The position numbers were made by a program, and so were the translations under genes. A DNA stretch of 64,000 nucleotides from Diploptera punctata (taxonomy: Eukaryota; Arthropoda; Insecta; Blattodea; Blaberidae). Below are positions 9,625 to 20,720 of this stretch, piece by piece. Each line of letters starts with the position of its first letter. Position 1 is the first letter of the stretch. The notes under the pieces are model-generated. The model ran no database searches, was not told the DNA's origin, and saw only the letters and a list, made by a program, of their open reading frames with translations. The stretch lies in NCBI GenBank assembly GCA_030220185.1, contig JASPKZ010009649.1, positions 1-64,000 on the forward strand, in the 5' to 3' direction.

Positions 9625-10870
9625 ATGACGAAGTTTCAATCCAAAGAAGACCTAGAAAACCTAAAAGATCCTCCTCACGGACCAGACATTACACCAACGA
9701 ATTCGGAACCAGAACTTGAAAACACAAACAAACATAGAAACATCTGACTCTAAAACAGATCACGAAAATATGGAACAAGACTCAAAAGAAGCAGTAAATA
9801 GCACACATGATACAGATTTCACAATGCCTAAGCGTACAAATAAACTAACAACACTAAAAGAAAAGATTACTCCAACTGACACTAAAAACAGATTCAAACC
9901 TCTGACAGAAATAAATACTGAAAATGAAGTAGCTAATAATAACACAGTAATAAATAACAGGCCCAGATTCAGAAAACCTCCACCCATCATTGCAGCCATT
10001 AAGTCACAAATGCTCGCACATTGGAAACAATAGCAGGACAAAAGTTATGAAAGTATAAACTATGACATACTCTAATAATACCCTAAAAATACAAACTATA
10101 GATAATAAAACATTTGAACAAGTCATAGATAGACTTCATTCAAATAATTTCAAATACTACACATATGCTAAAGGAGAAAATCCAACACTTAAAGTCACTC
10201 TCAAAGGACTGCCAGCAGACTCCCTACCAGCGACATAGTTACATACTTACAACATCAAGCCTTCCCTATAATTGCAATAAGACAACTAACCAAACAAGCC
10301 TTTCAATGTGGAGAAAGAAAAAAGACTCTCATTCCAGTCTGGATACTGACATTCAAAAGGACAGAACATCTCGATGAAAAATTAGATCAACTAAGTCACA
10401 TCTGTTACATTAGACTAGAAAAATACATAGGCTTAACTGGAGTCACACAATGCTACAGATGCCAGGGCTTCGGGCACATAGCTCAGTTCTGTTCCAGAAC
10501 TGAGAGATGTGTCCGTTGCTCAGGACTGCATAGACTATCTGCTTGCACAAATAACAACATAGTTAAATGCATCAACTGCAAAGGAGAACATGCTGCAAGT
10601 TACAGAGTCTGCCCTGTATACAAAAGACACGTAGCAAGACCACAACAATCCTCTAATACACGAACAACTAAAGCATCAATACCTGAACAAGTTACTAAAA
10701 ATACATCCAGACCACCACAAGATAACTTAAGGCCTACTGCTATTAGCAGATCTACTCAGAACACTCCAATTGAAAGTCTTGCAATAGACAGAACAAATTT
10801 CCCCCCTCTAATTAGAAATAACACATTAGCAGATGCAGTGAGAAACTCAAGTAATAATAATAACAACTAA
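9625..10870 (+). pseudogene. Jockey-type LINE ORF1 (gag-like, CCHC fingers)
   Basis: ATG at 9625 opens MTKFQSKEDLENLKD; the frame breaks near 9715 and continues in another. The N-terminal half is polar and Thr/Lys/Asn-rich. Around 10450-10640 three cysteine clusters of the CCHC type are readable: CYRCQGFGHIAQFC, CVRCSGLHRLSAC and CINCKGEHAASYRVC. In this family ORF1 binds the element RNA. The end is Asn-rich, with a TAA near 10868. Frameshifts near 9715, 10030 and 10370 disable it. Confidence 0.75.
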
Positions 10871-10961
10871 ATAGAAGCCTTAATCACACTAATTAAAAAA
10901 GTGATAGAAAACCCTCAATTATTAAATACTATAATTTCTCTTCATACTGCACTAACCCAAA

Positions 10962-13900
10962 ATGGACCTTAAACCAAATAACAAAATAAAACCTTTGCTA
11001 ATTTTAGAATGGAATGCCAACGTAATAAGAAATGAAACTCTTGAATTTACTAACTTATTAACTAGACTAAACATAGACGTTGTCTTAATATCTGAGACAA
11101 AACTAAAGAAACACATCACTTGGAGAATTCCAAACTATGACATTTACAGAACTGACAAAGACAACAGACAAGGCGGTACGGCGGTAGTTGTTAAATCTAC
11201 TATTCACCATTCACCAACTACTATACATGGACTAACTAATATACAAATAACAGCAATAGACATATACTCACATAACATTACAACAACTATAGGAGCTGTA
11301 TACTTTCCACCAGGAAATATTTTAACAACTAGAGAACTAGATATACTTACTAGACATACTAACAACTTTATATTTGGAGGAGACTTTAATGCAATAAGTC
11401 CAACATGGAACTCACGAATTACAAATGCTAAAGGCAGAACTCGGGGGCACGCCGTAGCGTAGTGGTTAAGGCACTGAGCTACAAGCCGGAGGGTCGAGGG
11501 TTCAAGTCCCGTTGGGGTCAGGAATTTTAAACTGACCCAAACCCTCTGGCGGCACTATGGCCCTGGGGTCGACTCAGCCTCAAACGGAAATGAGTACCAG
11601 ACGCTTGTTCTGGGGTAAAGGCGGCCGTCACGCAGGGCTGACAACCCGGCTGACATAAAGTGCCGATTGTCTAGATAAAGTGGGAGCCTTAACCTCCTAC
11701 TACCCCAAGGGCCACCCCGAGGCCTGTTGTGGGATCACTTTACTTTACTTTACTTTACTTTACTTTACTTTACTTTACTTTACTTTACTTTACTTTACTT
11801 TACTTTACTTTAACTAAAGGCAGAACTCTCTTACAACACTCACTAGACAACTACTATCAAATCACAGGACCTTTACAACCTACATTCTACAGCTATCAGG
11901 GACATAGACCGGACGTCCTAGATATTTTTATTACAAAACCTAGACCTATCATAAACTACATAGATGTTCTAGATGAATTAAATTCTGACCATAGTCCAGT
12001 AATAATGGAAATTAACATACATCCCATTAGATCAGAGACTAGAAATAACATAACTAGAACAACAAAACTGGGCTTCATACAGACAAAAATTAAATGACAG
12101 TCTAACTCCAAATATTACAATAAATACTACTACAGAATTAGACATAGTCACTAAAACTTTTCAAGATACGCTCCTACAAATCTACAATAACTCTAATACC
12201 ACTAGTATGACAAGAAAACAAGACACACATAACATTCCAGGACTAACTGCACTATTATTACAGAAAAGACAAATCAGAAGAAAATGGCAACGTCTAAGAA
12301 CACACGAAGACTAGCACCAACTAAATATAATCACTAAAAGAATCAAATTATTAATACAGAATCACAAAATAGAACATCTAAATAAAGAACTAAAGACTGC
12401 AGTTGAAACTGACACTACCTGGAAAATAATCAAAAAATTTATACATAGACAAACAACAAGAAACAGACCATTACATGGAAGAAACGGACTACTAATCGAC
12501 GACCAAGACAAAGCAAATGCTTTTGCAGATACTTAGAAGACCAATTCAGATCTAGAATAAGAAACAACACGTATGAATATTTTCAAGGAAAAATCAGAAG
12601 ACAAACAAGAACATACTTAAACGCACCTGCGACATTTCACATACCAATTGCTACTACTAACCAAATTAAGAAAATCATCAAATCTCTAAATAATAATAAA
12701 GCCCCAGGACAAGACAGACTAACTACAATTTCACTTAAACAACTTCCTAGGAAAGGTCTAGAACATTTGACTAAAATTCTAAATACTGCACTAAAATTAC
12801 ATTATTTCCCAGCCCCTTTCAAACAAGCTCATATCACTACCATTCTCAAATCCGGCAAAAATCCACTATTTCCTCAAAACTACAGATCTATTAGCTTACT
12901 TGATCATATAGGTAAAATACTAGAAAGACTAATACTTAAAAGACTAATACATAACTCTCAATTTGCTTTCAGATCTGAACACTCAACTACACTACAACTA
13001 ACTAGACTCATGGACGACATCACGACTGGATTTTTACAAATAAAATACACAACTGCAGTCTTTTTTGACATAGAAAAAGCTTTTGACTCCGTTTGGCACA
13101 CAGGTCTAATTTCTAAATTAATACAGTATAAAATTCTAGACAGCTACATTAAACCAATTCATTCCTTCTTAAACAAACGTACATTTAGAATAATTTGTAA
13201 CAGACAGAAAATAATTGGCACCCAATCAAAGCTGGTGTTCCCCAAGGATCTGTACTGGCACCTACACTATACAACATTTACACAGCAGACCTCCCAACTT
13301 CATTACACACCAAAATAGCACAGGAAGCAGACGACACAGCTATATACTGTACACATAATGACATTCATCATACTACAAGAAAAATTCAAACACACATAAA
13401 CAAGATCAGCAACTGGTTCTCCAAATGGAGAATCAGACTAAATGCTGAGAAAACACAAGCAATTGTATTCACAAGAAGAAGACCAAATCCAACTCCACTA
13501 TATATAAATAACACAAACTTAGAATACAAAGATTCAGTAAAATATTTAGGAACCATTTTACACAAAAAACAAACATTCAATCAACACATCAAACAACTGA
13601 AAACTAAAACATTAACTAGAATATCTCACATCTTCCCTATACTTACATCACACACATTCACAATAAAACATAAAACAAACCTATACAAAGCACTCATCAG
13701 ACCACTCATGACATACGCCAGTCCCGCCTGGGGACACGCAGCTGGTACACACACATCAAAAATCTTCAAATTGTTCAGAATAAAGCTTTAAGAATTATAT
13801 TACACGCAGATCGTCGAACCCAGATTTCTCTACTACATGACATTACAGAATTATCTTACATAATAGACCACATTAAACACCTAGCATGCAAACAGAAAGA

Positions 13901-14057
13901 CACATTTGAAACACATAACAACAGACTAGTACAAGCCATAGGAAATACACACTACAGAAACACCTATGCACATTACAATTTAATATTACAACCACCCACT
14001 AAACCATACTTTAAGATTTTAATATCGGGATACATAAGCTTCTTACTCATGATTTAA
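10962..14057 (+). pseudogene. Jockey-type LINE ORF2 (endonuclease and reverse transcriptase)
   Basis: The N-terminal endonuclease reads LILEWNAN, ISETKL, GGTAVVV and FGGDFNA, breaks at the SINE (11443-11813), and resumes with HRPDVLDIFI and LNSDHSPVIMEI. The reverse transcriptase includes NYRSISLLDHIGKILERLI, FFDIEKAFDSVW, AGVPQGSVLAP-like sequence across a frameshift near 13235, and the catalytic box as EADDTA where Y/FADD is normal. The C-terminal segment has ALRIILHADRRTQI. Frame breaks near 12095, 12310, 12535 and 13240 and the altered box mark it as dead. Confidence 0.8.
11443..11813 (+). mobile_element. tRNA-derived SINE, family A, copy 2, with target duplication
   Basis: About 290 bp are nearly identical to copy 1 (944-1268), including the A-box-like TAGCGTAGTGG and the B-box GGGTTCAAGTCCC, followed by about seventeen CTTTA repeats. 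A perfect 15-bp direct repeat, CTAAAGGCAGAACTC, flanks it at 11428-11442 and 11814-11828. It sits inside the endonuclease domain of the Jockey-type LINE, whose reading frame resumes on the other side. Confidence 0.95.
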
Positions 14058-14254
14058 AATTTATCGTCGTAAACAAATAACACATAAACAAGAAAATAAT
14101 TTATATATATATGTACAAGAAAAATGCAGAGAGAGGATCACTCTCTTTTGCTAAAAATATCAATTACAAAACACTTCATTACAAGCACTATAAATATTGG
14201 GTCAAGACCTTTAAATAATAGGTCAGTTCCATACATTTAACACAAATTATTTGC

Positions 14255-15400
14255 AAGTGGAGCAGCTGGCTCTACTGATACACTGCTGTTTGGTACTGGA
14301 ACAGGCGATGCTGCCTGTTCCTTCTGTCCGGACTCGGTGGTCCTGTTTAATCGGCGAAAGGGCTCGATTTTAACTTTAAAAAAAACATAGTTTCTTTATT
14401 TTTAGCGCATCTGGGGATTTCTTTCCATCCGCCAAGGTTGCCAAGAACATTGGCATCGGGTTCTTGGTCTTACCGGAGGTCATGTTGACTACCTTAAAGA
14501 CCTCGAACCCTAGATCTTTGAGATCATCCTGGACAATGGATGGATCCACACTTGGGTCTATGTCTTTTATAACGATGCGAAATGACGATCGTGTCTTTAC
14601 TTGATCCTCGCCGTTGACGTGCGGGATCGCGTGCTGGGCAAGCAGCTGCTTGTACTTGTTTAGCGCTGGAATTGAATCCAGTCGCACTCTTATGCCAGAT
14701 GGTGTATAAGTGCAAGTGAATGCATTGTATCCAGCTGTTTTGAACTCCGCGTTCACAGCTGCCAACAACGACGAGGATTCTCGGCGTATTAGCAACATCG
14801 GAGGTCTTTTATTTACGCTTGTACGCTTATTCTTGGTCGCCCGATTCTCCGGCGCTCCGCCGCCAGAGGGCGGCGTGGAGAGGGGCGCATTTAGGGGATT
14901 TTTTTATTGGGCTGACTGCGATAGCCGCTGCTACCAATTTAGGATCCATCAGAGTGAAATTTTGTCTGCGCCGTGTTCTAGGCGCGATTGGGGAGTCTGT
15001 AGACTCCATCGTAGACGGTAAGGGAATCTGTCAGACGGTTTAGCTCTTGGACCTACAGGTCCGACGCGCTGCGCTTGGGAGCAGGGCGCTGGCTGATGGT
15101 CGCGAGGACTCGGTGGGCTTCCAGCCGGATGCTGGCAGAGAAGTCCGCTGCGAGGCAGATTCTCGCTGGGCTGTCTTATCTTTCGCTCTTTTATACAAGC
15201 GGGGGCAAAGCTCTCGAAATGGTTTCGCGCAATTTCAGCGCCCAGAATCCTCTAGACGTGTTTACCTTTTACGGATAACTCACAATAAACATTTTTGTCT
15301 TTCATTGATGCCAAGAGATCGGGATAAGTAGATTCCCGGGCAAGCGTGCTCTGCCATAACCGTTCATCCGATTGAGATGTTTTTTTTAATGTCCAGGGAT
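14255..15400 (-). pseudogene. Jockey-type LINE ORF1 fragment
   Basis: Two minus-strand frames join: 15009-14827 (MESTDSPIAPRTRRRQ, LVAAAIAVSP) and 14798-14376 (MLLIRRESSSLLAAVN, later FRIVIKDIDPSVDPSIVQDD and LGFEVFKVVNM). The latter is the domain that precedes the CCHC fingers in Jockey ORF1 proteins. The fingers and all of ORF2 are missing. GC content is higher than in the flanks. Confidence 0.6.
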
Positions 15401-15778
15401 AACATAGGCTATAAGAGAGTTGTAACATTTCACCCCTAAAATTACCCTTTGTAGTGAAAAACGTGAAATAAAGTCCCTATTTTGACGCTTAAATGGCTTA
15501 CCCTGCCTAAATCACAACAAATATATCAAATGAATGTACACAGAATCGGTTGTCTATGACGTGGATCCTTCTCCAAGGGATAGGGAGGGGCCACTAGAAA
15601 CGTCTGGCAACACGTTCCAGACAATTCAAGCAGCTCTTCGGGTCACTAACTCGCTAGGGGCGACTCACCTGCGCAATTCAAACGCCCCTTACACGACATG
15701 TAACAGTATAATGTATTTCTTTGTGTGACTATATATTTAGTTTTATTGATATTTACTTCCAGTCCTAATTTCTTAGTG

Positions 15779-16275
15779 TTACTCAATAGTGTGTGCGTGT
15801 TGTCCGTCGCTATCGGCATAAACTAACAGCTTATTAATATCATTGAGTTGTAGGCCTTCTTCATCCTCTAAAGATTTGATGGCATGCTCTACTACAATAC
15901 TAAATAATCCTTGCTTCAACTGATTCTGGAGTTCAAAAGTATCCGAAAACCGTTTTCCTACACGCACCCTACTCTCTGTGCCATTTAGACACATTCGTAT
16001 AAGTCTAACTTTTAAGGAATTCCGAACTCCAGCAGGATACTATATAACTTCTCCCTCTTAATTGGACCGTATGATTTTTTGAAGTCTACGTATAGTTGAT
16101 GTACAGAACCATTATATTCCCTCTTTCTTTTCTAAAATCTGTTGTAGACCTGTTTTCTTCTAAATCCACATTGATGATCTCCTAGAATGTTATCAATATA
16201 GGGAGTAAGTCTGCTTACTAATATATTTGTCAGAATTTTGTACGAAGTTGAAAGTAATGAGATGCCCCTGTAGTT
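15779..16275 (-). pseudogene. RTE-like LINE reverse transcriptase fragment
   Basis: The minus strand reads GISLLSTSYKILTNILVSRL, then GDHQCGFRR, a decayed stretch, VRLIRMCLNGTESRVRVGK and NQLKQG, and finally LLVYADSDG. These are reverse transcriptase motifs of RTE-like insect LINEs in order. The catalytic YADD is YADS and the segment after KQG is shortened, so it is dead. Confidence 0.75.
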
Positions 16276-16995
16276 GTGTTAATTATATTAAATTGGCAAA
16301 GCACTAATTTCATTTAAGTAATTTCTACTCGTTCGTTTTCTTTTGTTTTATAAAAAATATTAAATAAAATAAACTAATTGATGTATCCTACAGGATACAT
16401 TGCGAATTTAAGGGTTAACATGTCTCCTTCTGACCACTCCGTAATAATTCATAAAATAAAACGTACAGGTGCGTGCGGAAAACAACGAACCTCTCAAGCT
16501 CCCGTCAAAATCTGAACAGCGAACCATCAAAGTGTTCGTGGAAAAAAAAAAAAAACGAAAATGAGTGGATCGTTGTGCGCCGCATGTGCGCGGCGCGCGC
16601 CCACCTTAAAACCCCGTACAAATCTCACGAACATGGTGAACGTGCGCGGCGCGCAAGTGTATACCTACCTAAAAACTCATATAGACGTCCAGACCTAAAT
16701 ATCACAAAATTTGTATATCAAACATAAATTGTTTATAGACAAAGACGTCATGTTTAAACTGAATGAAACAACCAATAACCATGGATGCAGTCGGTTTTGC
16801 TCCTAGTCCGCTTTATTGCTCGTTCTCTATAATATAACTGGAAAGCGCGCTAACGTGCAAAGGAGTTTAAGTCATTAGTTTTTGCTATAGTCACAAAGCG
16901 ATTTGTTATTGTTTCTGCATTTATTGATATGGTATTTTTCACAGTGTTCTCCGCATAGTGAGCATATGCAGTGGTCGTTGGCGTAGTGGTAGGAC
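16276..16995. other. Unassigned sequence
   Basis: An 84-codon frame (16473-16727) resembles no known protein. A CpG-rich patch at 16570-16660 (CGCGGCGCGCGCCC) shares phrases with 4580-4620 and may be an old DNA-transposon end. Confidence 0.35.
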
Positions 16996-18560
16996 GTGTT
17001 TCTACATATTTTATGATGTCCAGGTCCGGTCTATCATGGCGTCAGTGCCGTAGAAGTCCGATGGGATTTCTTCTCTCTTCTTTCGCCTCTCTAGAATGTG
17101 TTTTTCTGTTCGTGGTAATGTTAGTACTGTCCTCAGATCTTCTATGAGAAAAGTCTCTCTTGCTAGTTGGTAAGTCAGGCGCGAACGTGTGTATTTTCAG
17201 ATGCCCATTATGGTCTTTAGAAATTTCGCGTTGATTCCTCCTATGATGTAAATATCTTGTTTTGATAGTTTTTCCCAGATAAGGTGGAGTCCGTATGTTA
17301 CTACTGGCAAGATTTTGGTTCTGAATAGGCACATAGCTGTTTTAGTGATAATTTCTTGATGTATTGTATGTCACATATTGCTTACATGGCGGTCACTATT
17401 CTCTCTTTTATGTGGAGTCTGAAAGTTAGTGTTATTTGCAGAGTAATTCCGAGGTATTTGAAAGAGTTTACAATTTCGACTACCTTCCTCATATTGTAGG
17501 TTGTCATCTTCTGCTACTCGTCCACCTTTCTTGAAGACCATTTGTAGAGTTTTGGTTTTCGTTTTGGATCATTCACTAGGTTGAAATTTTCTTCCTTCAG
17601 GAATGCGAGAGTGGTTCTGCATTTTATGTCTGGTTTATCAATTCTGCAGTTCATGTCTCCCGCTAATAATATATTTTCTTTCGGGTTGGTTATATTTCGG
17701 AGTGAGTTAGTTAGTACCTCCATTATGTCTTCTACCTCCTTGTTGGGACGTATGTATGTGCCTATTAATGTGAATGTGTTTGTTTTCGCGATTATCAGAT
17801 TTTCATCTTTGTATATAGTTTTCATTGGTCCTATCCATGGTTTGTAGAATACGGACACCCCTCCTGCTGGTCTTCCTTCCGTTTTTTCTTGCTAGTGTGT
17901 GTATAGCGTAGTACCTGGTTTGTCGATGCTTTCTGTTAGAAACGTTTCCGTGAGTATTAGTATGTCTGTATTGTCTAATATATTTGATGGGGCTAGTTTA
18001 ATTAGTCATTTTAAGCCTTCGGCGTTCTATAAGAGTATTTTAATGAGATTAATGAGGGATGCACCCTCGTAATTTCTTCTTCCTTGAATGGGAAAGCGAA
18101 ATCGCCTCACGATTACCCCCGTATGCCAAGTTTGGGTTGGATGTTAATTCTTTATATCCGAGAGGAAGGTCGACTTTGAACGCTTTTGTCTTCCCTCTTG
18201 TGATGATTTCTTCACATGTGATGTCCCCTTGGATTCCATTTTTATGTAAGTAATTTATTACTTTTTTCTGATGCGGTTCCTTGTTGTAGTCTACCTACGA
18301 ATAGCCACGCTGTTTTTTCTTCTGCCTGTAGATCGGTTTCGTCCTTTTTTGTACCGATCAGGGTTTTGTTTATATGTCGTGTGTGTTGTCTGTCTGTTCC
18401 CCGTAGGCGGTTTGTCTCATCTTCCTCCATATTAATTCCTGCGTGTCTTATTGTACGGTCTTCTTGGGTCCTATCGGTGTCTCCTGTTTCTGGTAGTGGT
18501 GGAAATTTTTCTCTTGTGGTTGCGTTGACTTTGGTCCAGATTGCTGCGGAACCCCATAGA
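16996..18560 (-). pseudogene. LINE with ORF1 end, endonuclease and RT C-terminus, internally deleted
   Basis: Read on the minus strand: an ORF1 end with AWLFVGRL (18430-18242); an apurinic-type endonuclease (17858-17514) with LIGTYIRPNKE, ILLAGDMNCRIDKPD and LVNDPKRKPKLYKW; and an RT C-terminal extension at about 17335-17010 with ILPVVTYGLHLIWEKL, ARETFLIEDLRTVLTLP and a final FYGTDAMI. The whole polymerase palm between endonuclease and C-terminus is absent. Several stops lie in the remaining parts. A non-LTR element is certain; the clade is not. Confidence 0.7.
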
Positions 18561-18846
18561 GAACGGTCACCACGTGGTCTTCAGTGGCTGCTGCAAACAA
18601 AGAAGACGAAGTGCTTGTGGCAGTATATTTAAAGTGTTGTTCAGTGTGCTTACGTGATTACAAATTACGCCCCAAAAGTGTGGGCCCAAAAGGGCCAAGT
18701 GAAAAAGACACCGTTCCCGTGTATTCGGTGTTAAATTTTAGCTGGTATACGTACAAATTCAAATCAGTGATAGTGTGCTGTGAAATTACACGCTGGTAAG
18801 TCGTGTACTTGCCTATAGTATATAAGTGTCTGAACTAAGTCTTGCA

Positions 18847-20720
18847 ATGGCAAGCAACATTCCAAGCATGAGTAATTTGCATGAGGAAAATATGGATATT
18901 GACGAGGGCCGCCGGAAAGTAGATGAAATCTGGGGAGATGTTCTGAGAGATTTTGAATGTTTAATAGACAATAAAGGCTTGCATCCTAAATCAAAATACC
19001 TCAAAACAGCCACTGAAATTAGAGGTCTTCTAATACTCATTATGAACTTCCTAGACATCTATCCAGATTTTGCTATTTCGCAACTGGCTGAAGATCTTGC
19101 CTATCAATGTAGAAACCAATTGATGAATTAAACGTTGCAACTAGAGATCTAGATTATTATCTAGAAACCGTAGAAAACATAGTGAAAGATATGTATCTAG
19201 AAATTCAAAATGAATGTATGTCAAAACGACGCAAAAATGTACCTACGAAAATCAAAGAAATTCCAAAACCCACGGCAATTCAAATCAACTCAAATGTCGA
19301 CAAGGAATTCCCTGAATTAACTAATAATTCCAAACCAAAAAACATCATTAAACGTAAAAATAAAGACTATCCTAAAGACCCAAAAGTGCCAAGGCAAACT
19401 TCAGCCAGTGCTGATACCTCACCCCTTGAGCTGTACAATAAATTCTCTATATTACCAAGCGATGAGGAAATTTCTGGGCCCTCCATGCACATTATACCAA
19501 GCGAGGAGAAAAAAATACACAAAGAAAACAAATATTGGTGGCTCTAACAACAAAAAAGAGAAACCAACCACAGGTAAGGATGTAACACAAGTATCATCAG
19601 CTACAGAAACACACGAGGAAAATGGCCTCTCACATAGAGAGAAACCATCCTCACACACCACAACAACAGATAACACACGTGAAGAGCCACCAAGATCTGA
19701 ACCTTCTAGTGTAAAAATCAACAATAATATCCCAAAGAAAGAAACCAGGCCACCGCCTGTAACACTCATAGGTAACACTGACCTAGTCAAAATTTACAGG
19801 GCACTAAAAATGTTAGTGAAAAAAGACCTTAAAGTTGTTAGTACACATGGAGGTCTAAGATATTACACTAGCACACAGGAAGACCACAGTGTAGTAATAA
19901 AGTACTTTGACTCGATTGGAAGGCAATACTACACCTTCCAATTGAAAAAAGACCTTCCCCTAAGGGTCATGCTCAAACGGCTGCCCTCGAATGTAGATAC
20001 AGAGGATATAAAAACCGAATTAACTGAATTGGACTTTGAAGTTAAAGGCATCAAGCAAGTGACAAAAAAACTAGAGGACGGGTCCATATATAAGTACCCA
20101 TTGTACATTGTTGAACTTGCCAACAATGAAAGATCCAAAGAGATCTATCATCTGGAAAAACTTTACTGCACTGTGGTCTCATTTGAACCATATAGACCAC
20201 GCTCTGGCCTGAAGCAATGCTTTAAATGCCAGAAATTTTACCATACCTTTGCAGGGTGCAACCTGACTCCTAGATGCGTTATATGCGCCAAGGACATAGT
20301 CACAAACAATGCCCAGTTCGTGAGGAAGCACGAATCGACACTAGCAAACTCAAATGTGCAAATTGCGGAGAATCAGGACACCCTGCATCCTTCAGGAAAT
20401 GCCTTAAATTTGAAGAGGCTCAACAGGCCTACCTCAGAAATAGGGAACCAAAACAAAATAAGACAGTAACTGCACGCACTTTTACTAGTAAGAAAATCAA
20501 CCCCCAAACCTCCTTCAGTGCTGCAGTAAACTCTGGCAAAAATCAAGCCCCGAAAACCAGCATACAAGAACGCATTGCTTCAGTTCAGGCACCAGCGGTC
20601 ACTCCTAATTTACAAAGCTTGGTACAAAGCGTCACACCCATGCTAAGTACTATTAAAAATCCCATGGAACGAATGATGTTCCTCAGCCAAATGTGGTCGA
20701 TATGTTTTAACGATGTATAG
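18847..20720 (+). pseudogene. Jockey-type LINE ORF1 with CCHC fingers
   Basis: I start at ATG 18847 (MASNIPSMSN) rather than an upstream in-frame GTG. The N-terminal 95 codons are acidic and helical. After frame breaks near 19130 and 19545 the frame continues to a domain with VKIYRALKMLVKKDLKVVST and LKRLPSNVDTEDIKTEL, typical of the region before the fingers. Fingers follow: CFKCQKFYHTFAGC, then, across a break near 20290, HSHKQC and CANCGESGHPASFRKC. The protein would bind element RNA. About three frame breaks separate it from an intact ORF. Confidence 0.8.

Larger units (their letters stand above)
9480..14100 (+). mobile_element. Jockey-type LINE, copy 1, interrupted by a SINE
   Basis: A GC-richer leader, ORF1 with zinc knuckles and ORF2 with endonuclease and reverse transcriptase follow each other in the order typical of Jockey-clade LINEs. 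Codon use is strongly AT-biased compared with copy 2 at 18560-23600. ORF1 and ORF2 carry several frameshifts and stops and ORF2 is cut by a SINE, so the element is inactive. The 3' end passes into A-rich sequence near 14060-14100. Confidence 0.85.
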
